Below, piece after piece: positions 22,898-34,171 of a stretch of DNA of 47,068 bases. Each line of letters opens with the position of its first letter. Within the stretch, counting starts at the first letter, position 1. The DNA is taken from the NCBI GenBank assembly GCA_033297075.1, contig MU858292.1, positions 1 to 47,068 of the forward strand, read 5' to 3'. Origin of the DNA: Rhypophila decipiens. Its lineage: Eukaryota; Ascomycota; Sordariomycetes; Sordariales; Naviculisporaceae. Both the position numbers and the translations under genes were made by a program. Below the pieces are notes generated by a model that did not search any database, had not been told where the DNA came from, and worked only from the letters and a program-made list of their open reading frames with translations.

Positions 22898-23035
22898 ATG
22901 GCCTCTGCTCCCCTCTCTGTCGGCATTCTCTCTCTTCTCATCATCGCCACCGACTTCTCAGATCAGCTATCTTAATCATAAATCCTTCACAAACCCCAGC
23001 ACTTCTTGCTTTCGTCAACTTTATTTCCATCCAAA

Positions 23036-23797
23036 ATGAAGACCTCCGCCATCGCCATCGCCATCGCGGCCCTCGCCGGGCTCGTTGCGGCCGTCCCCGC
23101 CCCCGCCTCTGCTGCCTCTCCTGAGGTGGTTGAAGGCTCGGTTGAGATGTGAGCCCCTAAGATTCCCACTCCCCAGACCTTGCGCTACCCACTTCCTCTC
23201 AAATATGCTGATATCTGGCCCCCTTTTCCTTCCCTCTAGTACCAAGCGTGGCCCTTACAATGTTTTCATTACTGAACACGCCAACTGGGGCGGCCGCAAC
23301 GAGCTCTTGACCCAGAACACTGGCGCCTGCCGTAAGTCCAGTCTCTGAAATGCTACCCGTAAAGATCTCCTCGGGGAGGGCAACCCGGGCAACCCGGGCA
23401 TTCTACTGCTGAACAAAATTGAGCCCCTGACCGCTGACGGTGAACCTACCTATGTACAGGCACCCTCGGTAACGGATGGCCCAACACTATCACCGCCTTC
23501 GGGCCCGACCCAGGTGTGACTTGCACCATCTATGAGTATGTTTTCCTTTCTATCCAGCTACCGACTGTCACATCCAAACTTTCCAAACACCTACCCCCCT
23601 ACCAACACAAAAGGCGTCCTGCAATTTCACAAAATATGAAAACCAATGCTAATCATCACCCCGTAATCTCGGGACATTTAATGTATAGTCGCCCCCAGTG
23701 CCAAGGCTCTCAGTTCTGGCCTATTCGCAACCCGGGCTACGCCAACCTGAATACCATCGGCTGGAATGACCGCATCCAGTCGTTCAACTGTCTCTAA
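23036..23797 (+). CDS. Small secreted, Kex2-processed cysteine protein, beta/gamma-crystallin-like
   Basis: Four exons (23036-23148, 23240-23331, 23460-23535, 23689-23797) give 129 aa, with all phases consistent. An N-terminal signal peptide (MKTSAIAIAIAALAGLVAA) is followed by an acidic propeptide ending in the dibasic KR (about residue 41), a Kex2 site. The mature part of about 88 residues has four cysteines and a repeated layout: a Phe-Gly/Trp-rich half with LGNGWPNTITAFGPD, then a second with NPGYANLNTIGWND. That spacing recalls small secreted fungal proteins with a beta/gamma-crystallin-like fold, some of which are antimicrobial or effector-like. The family is inferred by pattern, not proven. 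The gene is intact, with a TATA box upstream. A role in interaction with other organisms is plausible but is inference. Confidence 0.82.
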
Positions 23798-24312
23798 ATG
23801 TGTCCACACTTTACCCGGTTATTACCCACCTAAGGAGTGATGGACCCGTTCGCAATTGCGTGGTGTCTTTTCCGCCTACCCGTGCGGACCTGATAGGAGA
23901 CAATAGACATTGCAGTGCAATTTGGCAGAAAAGGGGGTTTGTTTACTCTTGGGATGGGTCTGCCTAATGTGGAAAAGGCACGGGCACTGCTGATCTTGTT
24001 GGTTGTCCGAGATGGGGTGGGGGGGGGGGAAGGGGTCGGTTTTGTTCTCTTCAAGTCACTCGTTCAGCTGTTTCTCGGATGGCATACTTGGCCATATGCC
24101 ACGTCCTATGAGAGCTCTTTTTGTTTCACACAGAATTTAGTTTGATGAGAAAATTCAACACATCGTCGATTGAGAATCTGGCGGTCATTGTATTTTCTAA
24201 CAAAGCAACTTCTGTTAAACAGCCTCGGTACCCAAAGTTCTACATCATGTTTTCTGAAATGCCTACCTGTTCCTTCAATCTAGGAAGATCATGCATGGCC
24301 CCTGAAGAAATA

Positions 24313-25297
24313 TCATGCCGAAGCACGTTGCAACTCGTACATGATGTCCGTCCTCATCGTGTACTTTGTCCCCTGGACTACATCATCCCCAGAGTGATAC
24401 ATGCCATCATGTTGGAAGATCAAGACACGACCAGCCTTGGGGTTCACGTCGTACTTGCGGCCCTCATCATCCGACAGAAAAGAGGTTGCGCCACCGACGA
24501 GATCTGTCGCAGTCTTTTGCTCAGGTTCTGCCTCTGCGACCGAGTCATTGAGGTACAGGTGCAGGGTATAATGTGTTCGGTAGACTTTATCGCCTTTCTT
24601 CTCGCTGTAGGCACCGTCGCAATGGGCTAGAAGTTAATCAGTCTTTTTCAGTACCAAGTACCGAACACTAGTAGAAAGGACCTCTTAAAAAGGGAAAAAA
24701 GAACTTACGCCTAAAATACTGTCCCCCAGAGTACTTCAGAAACCTCCCCCTCTCATTTAACCTAGCAAACTTCCACTTCTTCATTTTACCCTTTCGACCT
24801 TCCTCCTGGACCTCAGCTAGCTTTTCCCGAACAGCCTGGATAGTTGAGATACGGTCCCAAAGACGACCCATGACATCTTGACAGTCCCAGATGATCCGAT
24901 CGCTATTCCGGTATTCCCTGTCCAGGGCTTCGTACCCATCGCCGTAGTTGACTAGCGCAGGTCTCCACGCCCCTTTCTCGTTTCCGCTACGACTCGGGAC
25001 GCTAGATTCGGCGAGCGAGATCAAGACAGAGCATTCGGATGGGCTGAGGACGTTATCTAGGATTGCGGCGTAGTTGTCTTTATATTCGGGGAGAGGGGTT
25101 TGTGTGAAGTCGATGATTTGGTAGGTTATGGGTTTTGCGTCGGAGGGCGTGGTGGTTAGGTAGGTGGGTGGGATTGGGACAGGGAGTTGTTTGTAGCTTG
25201 TTTTGATGACGTCGCCGTCTTGGAGGGAGGAATCGGAGTCAGAGTTGGATTCGTCCCCCGCAATAGAGGGATCGTTGTGCTTGGCGTTGCGAGACAT
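24313..25297 (-). CDS. 2OG-Fe(II) oxygenase, prolyl-4-hydroxylase type
   Basis: Two exons, 25297-24709 and 24626-24313, with an 82-bp intron, encode 300 aa. The splice falls inside the iron site and restores GQYFRPHCDG. The HxD pair is HCD, and the distal motif MYHSGDDVVQGTKYTMRTD supplies the third His and a downstream basic residue for 2-oxoglutarate. Fe(II)/2OG enzymes of this type hydroxylate prolyl or other unactivated carbons. The N-terminal about 40 residues are Ser/Asp-rich and probably disordered. There is no signal peptide, so cytosolic or nuclear location is likely, unlike ER collagen-type enzymes. It lies 1.15 kb from the next minus-strand gene. The substrate is unknown. The gene looks intact. 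Confidence 0.88.
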
Positions 25298-26451
25298 TGT
25301 GAGTGTTTCTGGGACCTTTGCTATTGAGAGGACTGAGAAATACTTTGGTAGTAAAGTTGATGAACTGTGAATCTCGAGTCCTTATGTATTAATATAGTGC
25401 GATCGGAGATGGCTTGCTCGAAGGGGCGTGCGTATGACTGTTGAGGACGGAAATGTAACCCTGCACAGCCGCGGGATTGGATGATGACGGATGGGTGGTT
25501 ACACTGTCTGACTGGATGGTTGCCTGACAAGTAAGGCAGGAAGGAAGCTCGTTCTGGGATCGAGAGCTCATGAGGACGGGTGAGAAGCTTTTGAAGTGCT
25601 GCTGAAATTGGTTCATACCTTTTTTGTTTTATCTTAGTCGATGGATGTGTCTTCATGATATTGCATTTTTCGATCGGGCGGATACTCCAACACCCGAACC
25701 ATGACACCTTACATAACTGTCCCAGCTCGAGCAAGAGTCAAGTGGAAGTTCCAGCCGGACAATCCTCCTTCGCAGCGGCTTATATGAGTTTAGAACAGTT
25801 GGGATCCAGAAATCATGCCCAAAATATTGCTCCCACAACCAGTTCGAGCAGCCAACAATTGAGGTACCCGAGATGTTGTAAAGGCATCTTAGCTAAGGCA
25901 CCTGGCCAGGGAGCAGGGCGATCAATAACGATGACGTGGGGAAGAAATGAACAAGTTGGAAAGGATGAATTAAAGGTCGGAGTTGTATTCAGATTCTGCA
26001 GAACAGTCTCATAAGAAAGGGCTGGGCAAAGCTACCCGGGCTAGAACTAGGCTTTGTTTGTACACTCCTGTCATACATAGATCAGATAATCGCAGTTGGT
26101 GTCTTTTCTTGTGCCTATTGTTCTATTTTGCTTCCCAAAACACTGACAAAGATACAAGTAGCACAATGTTTCGTAAGTAGCAGGCGTAAGCCAAGACCTA
26201 GTTGGATGCGCCACGGGGGACACAAGATTGAGCTGTGTGGAGAGTCGACTGTAATTATATCCGTGCCGCTATATAGCTACGAAAGAGTGGTATGGATAAT
26301 GGGTGAGAGTACAGAGCTCGGCGCCGGATGGATGTTAGTTAGCATCGTCGTGACAAATCTAGGTGGGACCACAAGCAGAATGGCAATGTTACACGTGAGA
26401 TTTGTTTCCTGCTTCCTCTGTCGAATTAATCAAGATTTCTAATCAAAAGAT
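25298..26451. other. Spacer between two minus-strand genes
   Basis: This is the promoter side of the 2OG oxygenase and the 3' side of the FAD oxidoreductase. Open frames are short and unsupported. I see no repeat or RNA gene. Confidence 0.5.
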
Positions 26452-27484
26452 TCAGAAAATAGCCTTCTGCCCATATAACTCAGCCTGAATCTGCAACGGA
26501 GCTCCACCTCCCACACAACTCCCCGAGTGCATTGCTGCCGTGATGGTTTGCATAGGGGACGCACAATCGCCCGCTGCAAACACACCCTTCACAGAGGTCT
26601 GGTTGAACGGCGGATGTACAGCGATCGTCCCCATCGGCGTGAGCTCCAAACCCAGTTGCGTCGCGAGATCGCTACTTCGCAGCTTGGTGCTCGTCTTGTG
26701 TGCCAGGAAACCCTCTGTCTTTCTTGTTTCGTCATCGAAATACACTGTGATCCGTGCTCTGACTGGTTCTTTGGATAGCCTGACAATTCTGCGAGAATCG
26801 ACGACCATGGGAGCGGGAGCGGCCTTGAGGGCTGCCTGCAGATCGTCGGCGAGTTGGTGGTTGCCGTTGGTGTAGATGGTCACCGAGTTGGTTAGTTGGA
26901 GAGCCTGCCGGGCAAAGTGCAGCGCGACCAGGGCATTGGATACGTCGCCCTGGGCTAGCATGCCCGCTGAGGGGACGCCCTTCTCTTCCCAGCCGTTGCA
27001 GTAGAGGCAGTGAAAGCTTTGTCCATTCATGCCAGTTAGAGACATTGGTGATATATCATGCATATAGGAGGCCGGCTTACATCCCAGATACCCAACACTC
27101 CTCATAACCCTCGATGTCGGGGAAGATGTCATCCACGCCCGTAGCGAGGATGATCTTTTTTGCGACGTATGATTTGTCATTCTCGCTCGTGACAGCTTCA
27201 AACAGGCCGTCGTTCACTTGCTTTAGAGACGTGATAGCCGCGTTGAAGATAGTGACGGATCCATACTGTTCGAGATCGGCCCGGGCCTTGGCACGGAATT
27301 TCTCCGGGTCGGCGTAGTCCAATGCCGGAACGGTGTGCAGGTGCGGACTTGTGCTGTTGCGGTAATCACCCGAGTCGAAGAGGGCGGTCTTGTGGCCCTG
27401 GCGAACTATTGAAGTTGCCGCGCTGAGACCTGCGGGCCCTCCGCCGATGATGATGATGTCAAATGGTTCTGGGACGTTCGACAT
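26452..27484 (-). CDS. GliT/HlmI-like FAD disulfide oxidoreductase
   Basis: Exons 27484-27081 and 27016-26452, with a 64-bp intron whose CTAAC branch site is visible, encode 322 aa. The FAD-binding motif GGGPAGLSAA is near the N-terminus, and the redox pair CLYC (HCLYCNGWE) is created at the splice junction. GVFAAGDCASPMQTITAAM is the C-terminal FAD motif. The fold is thioredoxin-reductase-like, but the usual NADPH-binding GxGxxA stretch is replaced by GMLAQGDVSNALVALHFA. That is characteristic of GliT-type dithiol oxidases, which use oxygen rather than NADPH (family knowledge). Those act on dithiols of fungal metabolites or in self-protection. The upstream ATG at 27598 would add a non-conserved 38-residue leader, so I chose 27484. 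Confidence 0.87.
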
Positions 27485-27911
27485 GGTAGGTAAGAATGGT
27501 TGTTGTATCACGTTTGGGATGGTGCTTTGGTGTTGCTCCAATGTGTGGTTGTGCGGTAAACTTTCGGGATAAAAGGAACACGGGCTTTGGGCGTACAAAT
27601 AGATACGGATAACACTGCGGCCCGTGTATGGTAGTATTTTCGACGCAATGACAAATCACTGTATATCTCCGCAATGTCTCCGGAATCAACCACCAACGAG
27701 GACCAACAAGTACCAACAGCCTTCCGGGGTAATAACGAGAGCCTGCAAAGCAAGACAGCGCATCCTGACGCTGAGGAATCAAGCCCGCCAACGTCTTCAT
27801 GCTTTCATCTTTTTCATCACCTGCCAGTGAACGGAAACTTCTTTCTGTGCTGCCTTTAGCACAGTGCATGTTTTGTTTTCGACAAATGTTGCAACCATGG
27901 TCCTTCACAGG

Positions 27912-27927
27912 CCCTAACCCTAACCCT
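27912..27927. repeat. Short interstitial telomere-like repeat
   Basis: CCCTAACCCTAACCCT reproduces two and a half copies of the fungal telomere repeat (TTAGGG on the other strand). It is far too short for a telomere and lies in intergenic DNA between divergent genes. It may mark a repaired break or simply be a transcription-factor-like site. Confidence 0.7.
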
Positions 27928-28744
27928 GGGGGCCTTTAGCATTCAGCAATGTCAAATCAGGGTTGCGAACTTGTGTAAGTTGTATCCCGATAACTGGAAC
28001 TTAAACTACCTGAAAAGGCCCGAGGACATCAAGCTCGGTTACGGATATGGGGATGAGCGATTGTAATATGTCGGCGCTAGTACTTTATATCGCGTCTCAC
28101 GAAAATCAAAGATCCTGCCGAGGCTTTTTACCTGTCGTCGTCACAGCCAATACGCAGTGACCCGCGGTACGTACTTTTGTATTGTGTAACCCGGGTTCAA
28201 GGGGAAACAAGTGCCTGAAAAAATTGGTGTGACAACTGTTTAACACCTTAAAAAGGACCATTCGACTGCACAAATGTTACAGGGCTAAAAGTCCAGGACT
28301 CCCGTACCCAATGACAAGCTGTGTTCTGCGTCAAGCTGGACCCCACATATACTTGACACTACGCCGCAGCCAAGGATTCTACTCCTTGTTCCAACGGTTT
28401 TCAGGTATCGGTGTATCGGACTTGTCATTCTCTAATTGGCTAGATGCTCGGACTCGTGTAACATGGCATTGGCTGGCGGTTGTGGAGTCGTTAGTGTGTT
28501 AGTGTGACACCCCGGGCCCGAGGGACCGGGCGCCGCGTCACCAACCACGGCGACGGGATCCGCGGGGGGGCCTTGCTGCGGGGGTGGTCCGCGGGTCCCT
28601 CAGAGGTTCCTCGTTCCACCCGAGGCAAGATTGGCGGTGTATTAATATGGTAGTTCCTGCCCGCAGTCCTTTTGCCGTTCTTCTCCGTATTCTGACCGAT
28701 CTACTCCATAAGCAGAGCATTGTTTGCACTACCAAGAATCCAAA
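27928..28744. other. Divergent promoter region
   Basis: Together with 27485-27911, this separates the minus-strand FAD oxidoreductase from the plus-strand acyltransferase. It includes GC-rich blocks around 28510-28600. No gene is recognised. Confidence 0.5.
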
Positions 28745-30408
28745 ATGCCTTCAGCAATCCAGCCAAAGCCGGTGGTACTCCGGAGGATGGGACCAATGTA
28801 AGATGCCACAACTGCCTGATTGTCCGTATGAGTCTTGTGAAGGAACTCACAAATGTATGTAGGGAATGCATGCAAGCAGCTTCGTCAAGCATGGACGTCT
28901 ACCACAGCACCATGGTGTCATGCCACTACATGATCCCCAACGACCTTGTCGACCAAAGTGTCGAGCAGCAGCTAATCAGCACCTGGGAACTCGCAGTCGC
29001 CCGGGTGGTTCTCAGGCATCCCATGTTACAGGTCGGACTCAGGAAACTCGACTCCAAGAAACCCTCCTTCGTCCAAGTCGACACCATCAACCTCTCCAAG
29101 CACATCGAGTGGCGGCTGATCGACCCCGACAAGGAAGACTATGGTGCGGTGCGCAAGGAGCTCTACACGGAACAGCTGGACAAGAAGTTCCCATTTCTCG
29201 AGATACAACCCCCGTGGAGGATGCTCATCTTGCGCAGTCTCAAAGGACCGACAGCTAATGACATGGAAGTGATCTTTGGCTTTCACCATTGCCTTCACGA
29301 TGGCATGGGCGCCAAGACCTTCCACGAGGACTTGGTCAGGGCACTCAACAACCCAGACGAAAGCAAGGCGGATCTGGTGCGCGACCACAAGATCAAACCT
29401 AACGCGACGACAGCGAACATCCCACCTTCTCAAGAGGACGCTCTCAAGTTCACGAATACCCTCCCACATACAGCCTCGACCATCTTTTACGAACTCACTC
29501 CTCCCAGACTGCTGAACACTCTCTCCTCGTCCACGAGAACTTTCACCCAAAAATGCAAAGCCTGGCCACCCATTACGCCTTTCGACCTAAAGGCTAACAA
29601 GCCCACAAGGCCCTCCCGAACACACTACGCCACCTTCTCCATACCGCCCGATATGCTACCAACCATTCTGTCTAACTGCCGGACCCACAAAACAACAATA
29701 ACAGCCTTGTTACACTCCCTCGTTCTGATCGGTCTAGTTCAACAAGTCCCCGCCTCCGAAACAGGTTCAATCATCAAATCCGGCACAGCCATTGACCTCC
29801 GCCGCCATGTGATCCCGCATACCAAGTCGAAATCCCATCCTCTGAGTAACCCGTCGCGGGTAGTCGCCAACATCGTCACCAAAATGTCACATACCTTTGG
29901 GGATGACGAGAGTGAGGCCAATCTGTTGGAAAACATTCGAAAGCTGAGCAAGCCAGACACAAAGAGTGATGAGGAAGAGTTTATGAAAATCATGTGGTCT
30001 ATGGCTACCAAGGTCAGAAAGGAACTACAAGATAGATTGGACTTGGGCCTCAAGAATGAACTGGCTGGTATGATGAAGTTTGTGGGCGATTGGCAAGAGT
30101 ACCTTCGGGATGCGATGTTTAAGCCTAGGACTGCTAGTTGGATGGTTACTAATATTGGAGTCTTGGAAGGGGATCCTGAGGGGGCAGGAGGGGATGGTCT
30201 AAAGAACAGGTGGTATATCAGGAAGGCGTACTTTACTGCTAGTGCTGAGGTTGCTGGGCCAGGCTTTGCGGTGTGTTCGGTTAGTGTCAAGGGCGGAGAG
30301 CTTTGTGTTGAGTTTACGTGGGAGGTTGGCGTTATTGAGGATCGTGTTGGCGAGGCTGTTACGGCGGAGGTGGAGAGGTGGATGCGGAATATTGGGGGTA
30401 TGGTTTGA
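28745..30408 (+). CDS. Alcohol O-acetyltransferase-like protein (BAHD/condensation superfamily)
   Basis: Exons 28745-28797 and 28863-30408, with a 65-bp intron, give 532 aa. The short first exon supplies the family-typical start (VVLRRMGPM, then ..VYHSTMVSCHYMIP). The catalytic motif HHxxxDG appears as HHCLHDGMG (29284-29310), the acyltransferase signature with the general-base His. A late FxxS/T-like core and TNIGVLEG near residue 460 fit the fungal alcohol acetyltransferase family. These enzymes transfer acyl groups from CoA to alcohols, making volatile or storage esters. The gene is intact with no stop and no signal peptide. It is divergent from the GliT-like gene across about 1.26 kb and could be co-regulated with it, but this is inference. 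Confidence 0.87.
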
Positions 30409-30857
30409 TGATGATTATGGACATCTGTTTTTGGATTAACTTATAATATCTTAGAAAGAAACTGATAGGAAATGGTATGTTTGGATGTAATTAATCATGG
30501 TATTCTTGGGTTGGGGGAATACCTATTCATGGGCCTCATTCTGCCTTGAACCTGGGTATGTATAACGTCGAGGTAAAGCAAGGGGCAATCATGCTAACTT
30601 TAAATGTATTAGAAGGAATTACGGCAAACTGGAGCGTACTCTAAGAACAACATTAACATTAGCAACGACAGATGAAGAAGCGTGCTTTTGACTCCCAGGT
30701 TGCTCTCACTTCAGCCCTCAGACAGAAAGATCATCTCCAGTGGTCTAAAGTCATGACATATTATCAGCCATGCTCCCCGGATATCCTAATACCAGCAAAT
30801 TCTTTCTCACTCCTCATCTTAGTAGCCAGGCATACGTTTTTTTTAGAGATACTCGGC

Positions 30858-31393
30858 TTACTTGAATCTCCCTTCATCCTCCATTTCACCAAGCACCTTT
30901 TTGGCATATGCTTCTCGAACCTTCACATATATCTTGTTCATTTCCGTGATACTGAGCTTCCCTGTGTGAAGTGTACCGCGGTATCGTTCCCTTGCAATCA
31001 TGTCAAGAGGTGAACATAATACCGTCCTTTACTTGCTTGCTAACCTTTGTATGTGTCTAACTAGGTCATCGCCGCCTATGCGGGTACTAGTTTGACATTG
31101 ATTCTGCTCAACATCCTCTTCATATCCCGATCATCCCCGGCCAGCATCTGAGATATCGGGCTAATCGGGGTCTCGAGGGCGGAGGGGATGGGTGGGATGA
31201 GATAGGCCTTGTCGTATAGTGTGTGGGAGCGTATATTGACTTGTAGTGATCTTGTGCGCGCATTGGCGACACTTTCAACCATGTACGGAAGGGAAAAAAC
31301 TTCCGAGTCGGTATGTGGGGCTGAGCAGCCCTCTCTCAGAAACTGACAACAGTACCGAGACACCTCGCCACGCAACAGGGCTAATTCCGACAC
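30858..31393 (-). pseudogene. Unidentified coding relic in two pieces
   Basis: On the minus strand, 31393-31076 is open and reads protein-like (..LYDKAYLIPPIPSAL.., GDDRDMKRMLSRIN). A second open piece, 31001-30858, contains ITEMNKIYVKVREAYAKK and ends GEMEDEGRFK. Between them the frame meets two TAG codons; no convincing intron joins the pieces, although the ATG at 31001 follows a plausible splice region. The amphipathic helical character and codon use look genuine, but I do not recognise the family. Either a decayed gene or one with an intron I failed to see. Confidence 0.4.
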
Positions 31394-32370
31394 ATCTGCA
31401 CCTCCTGCTGGCTTCGGTCCCGTTGAGCAGCCCGAACTCTCGCTGTTCGTTCAGAACGAATTAGCAGAATACCCTGTAAAACACTACGCAGAGATCATAT
31501 CGGCCGGTCTTACCCGCCGTTCCAGATTACAGGAAAAGCTTCAAGACAGCCAAAACTCAGCTTGACCCTATACAGCGTGGAAAGATGCTTCCGACTCTGG
31601 CAATACAACAAGGTCCTAGGCATCTCCAGGCTGATGCCCTTGATGAATCTACCCGGATCTAGAGCATTTGATCTGTCGAGATGCATTTGTGTGATGCTAT
31701 TCTTCATGTCTCCGAATAAATGGTAACGGTAAGAATGTAGCTTCTAACCCTTAATATTAGTCGGCGGCAGAGCAAACTTATAGCGTCCAAAATCGCCATG
31801 TATAGCCTGCAAAAGCATTATAGCATTGTCATTTTGATTTATAGACTCAGGCTGGATAATCCCTGTAAAGAAAGGGCCATTGATAGTCTTAGAGGTAATA
31901 TGGTAAAAAAGAGGGATAGAAGAAGAGGAGTACCTTGATAGAACAACGGACGACAAGAGGGAAAGCGACGCTGCGGTGCGCTAGAATGTCCGAAAGTGTA
32001 TAGAAAATTCCACAGACATCTACAAATGACTGGAATATGGCCGTTGTCTAGGACTTCAGAGGGAAATATAACAAGTGAAGAAGTAATCTGTTGATTCTCT
32101 TCACTTTCTGTATAATAGTAGGATGAAATATCTTTCTTATCTTACATGTCTTTAGCAAACCACGAATTAGATGGGTTAACTCGCTTTAGATTCTCTCCTA
32201 TAATTTGCTCTTTAACTTCGACATATGTTGTAAAAGTATCCGGCACCCTATAGGACTTTAGCTCCATGGCCAACGAAGACCAATCTCGACTAAGCAGTAT
32301 AATACTATTATTTCTCCATACCAAACGGTCATTGCATCAGCCCAACCTGCAACAATATTACAACACATAA
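31394..32370. other. AT-rich stretch, no clear gene
   Basis: A forward frame at about 31383-31565 reads protein-like (LFVQNELAEYPVKHYAEIIS..) and ends in TGA, but has no start or neighbours that I can join to it. The rest is AT-rich, with frequent stops on both strands. Confidence 0.4.
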
Positions 32371-32894
32371 TGTCGACGGCATTCGCAAACGCATACTGGA
32401 GATGCAATTTGTGGAGTCCAATGCCTTGGTGCATTGCCCCAGGTGCCTAATGGCATGGGTTTTCGAGGGCGGATGTAACCATATGACCTGTGGTACTCTA
32501 GGCTGTGATTTTCAGTTTTGTCGACTTTGTGGTGAAGGATGCCGAGATTGGGATTGGGCGGCCCAATTCCGCTCAGTCCACAACAACTGCACACTGGACG
32601 CAGACCAACCCAACCCTATTGAGGATATTCGGTTCAGGGATTTGCCACAAGCCATCGTCGATGGCATTGCAGCAACAGTCATTACACCAGTCCTTGCACC
32701 AGTCCTTGCAGACCGCCTGGTCAGACCCCTGCCGGAACACGGCCTTCAGTGCACCCATCATTATTGGCGCGAGTTGCGATATGGACAAGCGCGAACCACC
32801 CGCTGTGAGATATGCGGTTGGCCCATGGCAATGCTCAAGATGCAGACTGATCAGCTGCCGTGATTGCCGGAGGGACCACAGAGCGGGAAATTGA
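32371..32894 (+). pseudogene. Truncated RBR-type E3 ubiquitin ligase relic
   Basis: The open frame (from about 32372; ATG 32402) encodes CPRCLMAWVFEGGCNHMTC followed by CDFQFCRLCGEGC, the spacing of the Rcat/IBR zinc module of RING-between-RING ligases. The Cys of GGCNHM (32474-32476) is in the position of the catalytic cysteine. Downstream is another zinc-type tail: CEICG in one frame, then PWQCSRCRLISCRDCRRDH in the next, meeting at a CCC run (32822-32824). A 1-bp insertion would explain the switch. The actual frame stops at 32863; the shifted frame stops at 32894. RING1 and the first part of the protein are missing upstream, where DNA is AT-rich. So this is a 5'-truncated, frameshifted fragment. 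Confidence 0.72.
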
Positions 32895-34171
32895 TGCATC
32901 GGAGGAGGGACTGTTGGGGTTGATTCTTAGCATTTGTATTTAGTCTGTTAAGCCTGTTAAAACGGGTGATTCTTGCCTTTTTAACTATAAACTAGATCTA
33001 TAATAGAGAAAAGTCCAATGTGATTCAGCAAACTATTTCGTGCCATTTACAAAGTCATATCTGTAATTATTTAGTCGAGATATAACGAGATGTAGGATGG
33101 ATTAGGTGTTTCTCGCTTTCTCTTCACGATAAACTAATATAGTAGACGATAACTATGAAATAGTCAACTTTCGCTACTTTAACTCTTCCAAGATATTCTA
33201 TCGATCTATATAGTTTAAAGTGAAATTTACATAGCCTGTCTTAATTACACTCAAACACCTGCTTGCCTTGCTGGAAAATGCGGTCCTCGTGGTCCATAAG
33301 GAGCCAGAGCATGGCCACGTATCCGTAAATCGGGGTTTTACATGTGCAGATATGGGGCTAATTTGGCCCACAAAAGGGGCGGTTCTACCGTTCAACATTA
33401 GCCCTCGAATTGGTGGTGCTGGCTGCTCTGGATCGCTTTGCTGGAGGCATGGTGGGTACGGGTTATGCTGAATCTGACGATATGGCGGAGTCTTCTTGAG
33501 CGCGTTTTCTTAGGATCTTTCCTTCGGGGAATCTTCAGAATAGACTCGAGAACTGGCTGATTTGCTTCCATGTAACAGAGGATCAAAATAACTTCAATTT
33601 GGTCGTGTTTTATATGAAGATGGCTTTCTTTTGATTAAGAAACGAGGAAAATCCATTAAACGTAAAAGTCGGTGTGGTGGCGCCAGCGCCCACTAGCGTG
33701 TTGCCAAGGAATGTCCTGGCGTTTGAGATCGACAGTGGTAGAATGACTTGGCAAAAAGTTCACGACTTGCACGACTGCAAATGATGACTCAGCCGGCTTG
33801 GCTCGTCGCTGGCCCGATGTTTTGCCGAACAAGATCACGTTCGCGTTCCCGGACCACCACCGTCTCCGTAACGACCTACAAACGGCAGCGACAACGGAGG
33901 CCGGAAGGTGTCGCCCATTCTACTTCGTTCACGCCCATCGACTCCTCTGGAACACCTCCCGCGCATTCGCGATGGAGGTGCACTTTAGGGACGCCAGGGT
34001 CTCGTCGGGGCTGTCGAGGGTGCGAACCAACCACGTCCCTCCAGGATTCGGTGCTAGCTCGCTCATGCCCTCGAAGCACCCGTCCTCCCTTTCCCCCCAA
34101 TCTCAGAATTCTCTTTCTCTCTTTCTCATTATTCTTCCTACTTCTAACACGCTCGTTAGCTCTGGCTCACC
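32895..34171. other. Region before the recombinase-like genes, no gene called
   Basis: AT-rich to about 33700. From 33750 to 34170 it is GC-richer, with two overlapping open frames (33748-34224 and 33798-34175). They share DNA in different phases, and neither has a recognisable domain. A long pyrimidine-rich tract (34080-34150) directly precedes the ATG at 34172, matching the one before the second paralogue at about 37900-37950. Confidence 0.5.
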
